Positions 12,896 through 15,761 of a stretch of 15,761 bases of DNA are shown here, piece after piece. The position numbers and the translations under genes were made by a program. This DNA is from Verrucomicrobiia bacterium (GTDB lineage Bacteria > Verrucomicrobiota > Verrucomicrobiia > Limisphaerales > JAUIHU01). The notes beneath the pieces are model-generated. The model saw only the letters and a list, made by a program, of their open reading frames with translations, ran no database searches and was not told the DNA's origin. Position 1 is the stretch's first letter. Each line of letters starts with the position of its first letter. The stretch is from contig JAUIHU010000023.1 in assembly GCA_030432175.1 (NCBI GenBank), forward strand, positions 1 to 15,761, given 5' to 3'.

Positions 12896-14692
12896 ATGGA
12901 AACCGAAACAGCAGCAGGATCCACTCCGGTTATTGAAGCATCAACCGGAATAGAAAAAAGCCGACACAAGAGTCCGGTGTTGTTATTGCTGCGAGTTCAC
13001 GTGCTGCAATCCTGGAGAAGGTTGTCAGCGATTCGTGAACAATCCAAATTGTTGAGTGGGGCGATCATGGGCTTTATGGCCTGTTACTTGATTTTCTCCT
13101 ACTGGTTGTTTGCGAAAGGGCTGGGATTTATCGAGGCATTTCCCGGATTGGGGCCATTATTGACGGAACGGTTGATGTTTCTATTGTTTGCGTTTCTTTT
13201 TGCATTGTTGTTGTTGAGTAATCTGGTGATTCATTACACCAATCTGTTTCGCAACCGGGAGACGCAGTTTCTGGTTCCATTACCCATTGATAACAACTCC
13301 ATCTTTCGCTGGAAATTTATCGAGTCCACAGCGCTGGCATCCTGGGCATTCTTATTTCTCATTGCTCCGTTACTGGCAGCGTATGGGGTTAAGTCCGACG
13401 CCTCGCTGAGTTTTTATCCATTTGTAATTGCGTTGATCGCCTTGTTTATCGCGTTGCCGGCAGCGCTGGGAGGCTTTTGTGCCATTAACCTGGCGAGGTA
13501 TATGGATCGGCGTGCGTTTCAGATGATCGCTGTGGGATTGGCTGCAGCCGGTTTACTGAGCGCTTTCTTCTGGTTGAAGCCGGAAGCGATTTCAGAGGAC
13601 TCGTTGGAGACGCGTGTGCTGGCAGTTTTGGACCGGTTGTTGCATAAGACCAAGTTTTCACAATTTCCGTTTCTGCCCAGTTACTGGTTGGCCTCTGGCG
13701 CTCAGCTTTGGATCGAAGGCGCCTTTATGTCAGCAGGTTTCTTTCTGATGACGTTGTTGAGTTACAGTCTGTTTTTCGGAGCGATTGCTTTCACTCAGCT
13801 GGGAAATTATTTCTATGACGCTTTTTCTGCCTCTCTGAGTCGCGAGAGTGTATTCGGACAATGGAGTTGGTTTCGTCAGTGGAAAGCCAAGGAGCGCGCC
13901 AGGAAGTTTGAGTATCATCCGAGTTGGGTGGAGAGGCTGGCGAGATTAGTTCCTGGATTGCGGCCCGACACGCGGGCGGTGGTGATGAAAGATATGCTGA
14001 TGTTCTGGAGGGACACAGCGCAATGGGGACAGACGCTGATGCTATTCGGACTGCTCGGTGTTTACATCATCAATCTACGCCATTTCTCAAGACAACTGTC
14101 TAATCCCTTCTGGGTGCATTTGGTTTCTTACTTGAACCTGCTGGCTTGTTCTTTAAATCTGGCGACTTTGACGACTCGGTTTGTTTACCCTCAGTTTTCT
14201 TTGGAAGGTAAACGAATCTGGATGGTCGGGATGGCGCCGATGGGGATTGTGAAGGTGGCGCGAGTCAAATACTGGCTGGCCTGTTCGGTATCTCTTGCGG
14301 TGACCATTGGGTTGACGGCTCTATCCTGCTACATGTTGCAACTGCCCTGGCAGCGAACCCTGTTTTTCATTTCAGCTATCACGATCATGACGTTCAGTTT
14401 GAATGGACTCGCCGTTGGACTGGGATTGCTTTATCCCAATTTTAAAGAGGACAACCCGAGTAAGATCGTCAGTGGCTTTGGTGGAACCTTTTGTTTGATC
14501 CTGAGTTTCCTTTACATCGTTGGGTCTGTCGCCTGCCTGGCTTACGGGGCTCCAAGAAGTGGTTCGGTGTCCGTGGGAGAATCGGTAATGCGTGGAATGC
14601 TGAGTTGGGGATCGTTTGCAGGGATGAGTTTTCTGATCGGATACCTGCCCATGCGGATCGGGTTTCGGAAATTACCGAACATGGAAATTTAG
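12896..14692 (+). CDS. ABC transporter permease (ABC-2-like, about 12 transmembrane segments)
   Basis: A 598-residue integral membrane protein. A polar N-terminus (1-30) is followed by about 12 hydrophobic segments, for example IMGFMACYLIFSYWLFA, LMFLLFAFLFALLLLSNLVI, FYPFVIALIALFIALPAAL, FFLMTLLSYSLFFGAIAF, YWLACSVSLAVTIGLTALSC and FCLILSFLYIVGSVACLAYG. A charged cytoplasmic loop (about residues 315-370, including RQWKAKERARKFEYHPSW) divides the protein into two halves of about six segments each. This suggests the two halves together form one full transmembrane unit with an ATPase dimer. By family knowledge, such large ABC-2-type permeases are exporters of lipids, polysaccharides or peptides. 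The substrate is unknown. It is the last gene of the operon; a repeat and hairpin follow. Confidence 0.92.
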   Translation: METETAAGSTPVIEASTGIEKSRHKSPVLLLLRVHVLQSWRRLSAIREQSKLLSGAIMGFMACYLIFSYWLFAKGLGFIEAFPGLGPLLTERLMFLLFAFLFALLLLSNLVIHYTNLFRNRETQFLVPLPIDNNSIFRWKFIESTALASWAFLFLIAPLLAAYGVKSDASLSFYPFVIALIALFIALPAALGGFCAINLARYMDRRAFQMIAVGLAAAGLLSAFFWLKPEAISEDSLETRVLAVLDRLLHKTKFSQFPFLPSYWLASGAQLWIEGAFMSAGFFLMTLLSYSLFFGAIAFTQLGNYFYDAFSASLSRESVFGQWSWFRQWKAKERARKFEYHPSWVERLARLVPGLRPDTRAVVMKDMLMFWRDTAQWGQTLMLFGLLGVYIINLRHFSRQLSNPFWVHLVSYLNLLACSLNLATLTTRFVYPQFSLEGKRIWMVGMAPMGIVKVARVKYWLACSVSLAVTIGLTALSCYMLQLPWQRTLFFISAITIMTFSLNGLAVGLGLLYPNFKEDNPSKIVSGFGGTFCLILSFLYIVGSVACLAYGAPRSGSVSVGESVMRGMLSWGSFAGMSFLIGYLPMRIGFRKLPNMEI

Positions 14693-14696
14693 GGTG

Positions 14697-14801
14697 TTAA
14701 CCACGGAAGGCTCGGATGGTACGGAAGTTTTTTAACCACGAAAGGCACGAAAGGCACGAAAATTTGTAATGTTTTAGCTTTGCGTCTTCGCGTCTTTGCG
14801 T
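14697..14801. repeat. Dispersed-type non-coding repeat with 9-bp-period arms (ACGAAAGGC ... GCGTCTTTGC)
   Basis: A degenerate copy AACCACGGAAGG (14699-14710) precedes AACCACGAA (14734-14742) and two exact AGGCACGAA units (14743-14751, 14752-14760). After an AT-rich centre comes CTTTGCGTCTTCGCGTCTTTGCGTG (14778-14801 region), also with a period near 9 bp. This arrangement is known as a widely dispersed intergenic repeat in Verrucomicrobia, Planctomycetes and others, where it produces spurious ORFs with FVPFVPFVV- or HEEHEE-like peptides. One such peptide is present here on the minus strand. No transposase is present. Confidence 0.75.
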
Positions 14802-14811
14802 GCCCCCATAG

Positions 14812-14861
14812 AAGGGTCGTCCTGTGGCTGGTTGTTAATTCTTCACCCCAGGACGACTTTT
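14812..14861. terminator. Hairpin between convergent genes, likely bidirectional terminator
   Basis: GTCGTCCTG (14816-14824) pairs perfectly with CAGGACGAC (14849-14857). Outer pairs AAGG/TTTT extend the stem to about 13 pairs, including two G-U pairs. A short T-run follows. It lies between the permease stop (14692) and the DUF1080 gene stop (14870). Confidence 0.65.
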
Positions 14862-14869
14862 GTATCAGA

Positions 14870-15761
14870 TCAATCCAATGATCGGATTTTGAGATTTCTA
14901 TACCAGACAGCGTCACTGTGATCCTGCAGCAGGATGTGACCTTTTTTGGCTTTGGCGAAGTCAGGGCGATTTCTGAATTTACTCAGTTGGATGGCTTCTT
15001 TGAATTCTGGACTTTCCAGTTCGTATTCCAGAACGAGTGTTCCATTAACCCAATGTTCGACATGTTTGCCGTCCACTAAAATACGTCCGGAATTGTACTC
15101 TCCAACGGGACGAAGGATTTTGTCTTTGGAAGGGGTGTAAATGTCATACAGGCCGGCTGAAGTGCGATTTCCGTTCCGGCCGGCTTTTGCGTCTGGATGA
15201 CCATCGTCGTCGAGGACTTGATACTCGGATCCGACTGCTCCCAGATCTTCAATGATTCGATACTTAATACCACTGTTTGCGGCTGGAGCGACTTTCCATT
15301 CAAAACGAAAATCGAAACTGGCGTAAGTGTCTTTCGTGATAATGTCCCCACCGCCACCTCGATTAGTGTGGTGAATAGCTCCGTCTTCGACCACCCAGCC
15401 TTTCTCCGGAAATCCGTCTTTGCGCATGCCTCGCCAATGTTCCATCGATTCACCATCAAAAAGCAGCTCCCAGCCAGCGGCTTTCTCGGCTGAGGTCAGT
15501 TGGTTATTCCCATCCGCCAAGGCCCGGATTTTGATATTCTTAAACCAGGCTTCTTCTCCATGATGCTGAATCGCAATCTTGCCGGATTCATTCTTCATGA
15601 AGTCCGGATAGCTTTTGAATTTACTGTCGCTGATCAGTTCCGCGAGTTTGTCGGATCCCCAGGTGTACTCCACTGCTTTTTTGTGATTCAACCAGTGTTC
15701 AACATGATTTCCTCGAAACAGGATGCGGCTGTGATTGAACTCACCCACAGGTCGGGTTTCC
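14870..15761 (-). CDS. Tandem DUF1080 (3-keto-disaccharide hydrolase-like) protein, 5' part outside window
   Basis: The frame stays open to the right edge: before the GTG at 15748 come codons for Glu, Thr, Arg and Pro, so that GTG is an internal Val and the gene starts beyond the window. Two DUF1080 units are visible. Numbered from that Val, residues 1-77 are the end of unit 1 (GEFNHSRILFRGNHVEHW, then AWFKNIKIRAL). A short linker LADGNNQLTSAEKA follows, then complete unit 2 at about 91-292: GWELLFDG (92-99), ANSGIKYR (157-164), GSEYQVLDD (173-181), GEYNSGRILVDGKHVEHW (216-233) and WYRNLKIRSLD (282-292). The two units align clearly over their last 75 or so residues. By family knowledge, secreted or periplasmic glycoside/3-keto-glycoside degradation is likely. 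No signal peptide can be assessed. It is unlikely to be co-transcribed with its convergent neighbour. Confidence 0.93.
   Translation of the reverse strand, partial: ETRPVGEFNHSRILFRGNHVEHWLNHKKAVEYTWGSDKLAELISDSKFKSYPDFMKNESGKIAIQHHGEEAWFKNIKIRALADGNNQLTSAEKAAGWELLFDGESMEHWRGMRKDGFPEKGWVVEDGAIHHTNRGGGGDIITKDTYASFDFRFEWKVAPAANSGIKYRIIEDLGAVGSEYQVLDDDGHPDAKAGRNGNRTSAGLYDIYTPSKDKILRPVGEYNSGRILVDGKHVEHWVNGTLVLEYELESPEFKEAIQLSKFRNRPDFAKAKKGHILLQDHSDAVWYRNLKIRSLD

Noticed and set aside
14689..14916. 75-residue minus-strand frame with FVPFVPFVV
   Set aside because: It is produced by translation of the dispersed repeat, a known source of spurious ORFs.
1..15761. tRNA, rRNA, CRISPR array, riboswitch, insertion sequence
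   Set aside because: No cloverleaf, direct-repeat array, transposase or integrase motif was seen when reading both strands. Small non-coding RNAs cannot be excluded by eye.

Overview
The window looks like chromosomal DNA from a member of the Verrucomicrobiota or a close PVC-group relative. This is inferred from three things: DUF1080-family (3-keto-disaccharide hydrolase-like) proteins at both ends, a large secreted carbohydrate-binding-type protein, and a dispersed-type repeat built on ACGAAAGGC / GCGTCTTTGC units. No rRNA, tRNA, CRISPR array, integrase or transposase gene was seen. Genes are densely packed, and several lack a clear Shine-Dalgarno sequence.

Layout. (1) Positions 1-963 hold the 3' part of a hybrid sensor histidine kinase: an ATPase domain followed by a receiver domain. 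(2) Positions 1102-6156 hold three co-directional genes with gaps of 55 and 20 bp, closed by a strong two-tier terminator at 6180-6224. They encode an exported DUF1080 protein, a GalU-like nucleotidyltransferase with an atypical signature, and a 1114-residue fusion. The fusion carries an L-fucokinase-like GHMP kinase domain followed by a eukaryotic-type UDPGP uridylyltransferase domain. (3) Positions 6327-8339 hold a secreted multidomain protein: a jelly-roll-like region, an Ig/Fn3-like region and a CBM6/35-like region. It converges on a minus-strand TraB/PrgY-family membrane protein (8423-9703), with a bidirectional terminator between them. (4) Positions 9995-10855 encode a lipoprotein with TPR-like, coiled-coil and LysM parts. 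(5) Positions 11133-14692 form a probable ABC-transporter operon: a membrane-anchored protein of unknown function, an ATPase and a permease with about 12 membrane segments. (6) Positions 14697-14801 hold a small non-coding repeat, followed by a hairpin. (7) The 3' part of a minus-strand gene with tandem DUF1080 domains runs off the right edge.

The most interesting part is the 1102-6156 unit. The domain order of the fusion (kinase, then pyrophosphorylase) is the reverse of that in bacterial FKP (GDP-fucose pyrophosphorylase, then fucokinase), and its nucleotidyltransferase half belongs to the UDPGP family. A reasonable hypothesis is a sugar-salvage route: an exported hydrolase releases a sugar, the kinase half makes the sugar-1-phosphate, and the UDPGP half makes the UDP-sugar. 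The second, unrelated nucleotidyltransferase next to it would act on a related step. The substrate cannot be read from the sequence, and the kinase ATP-binding motif is degenerate, so loss of kinase activity is a real alternative.
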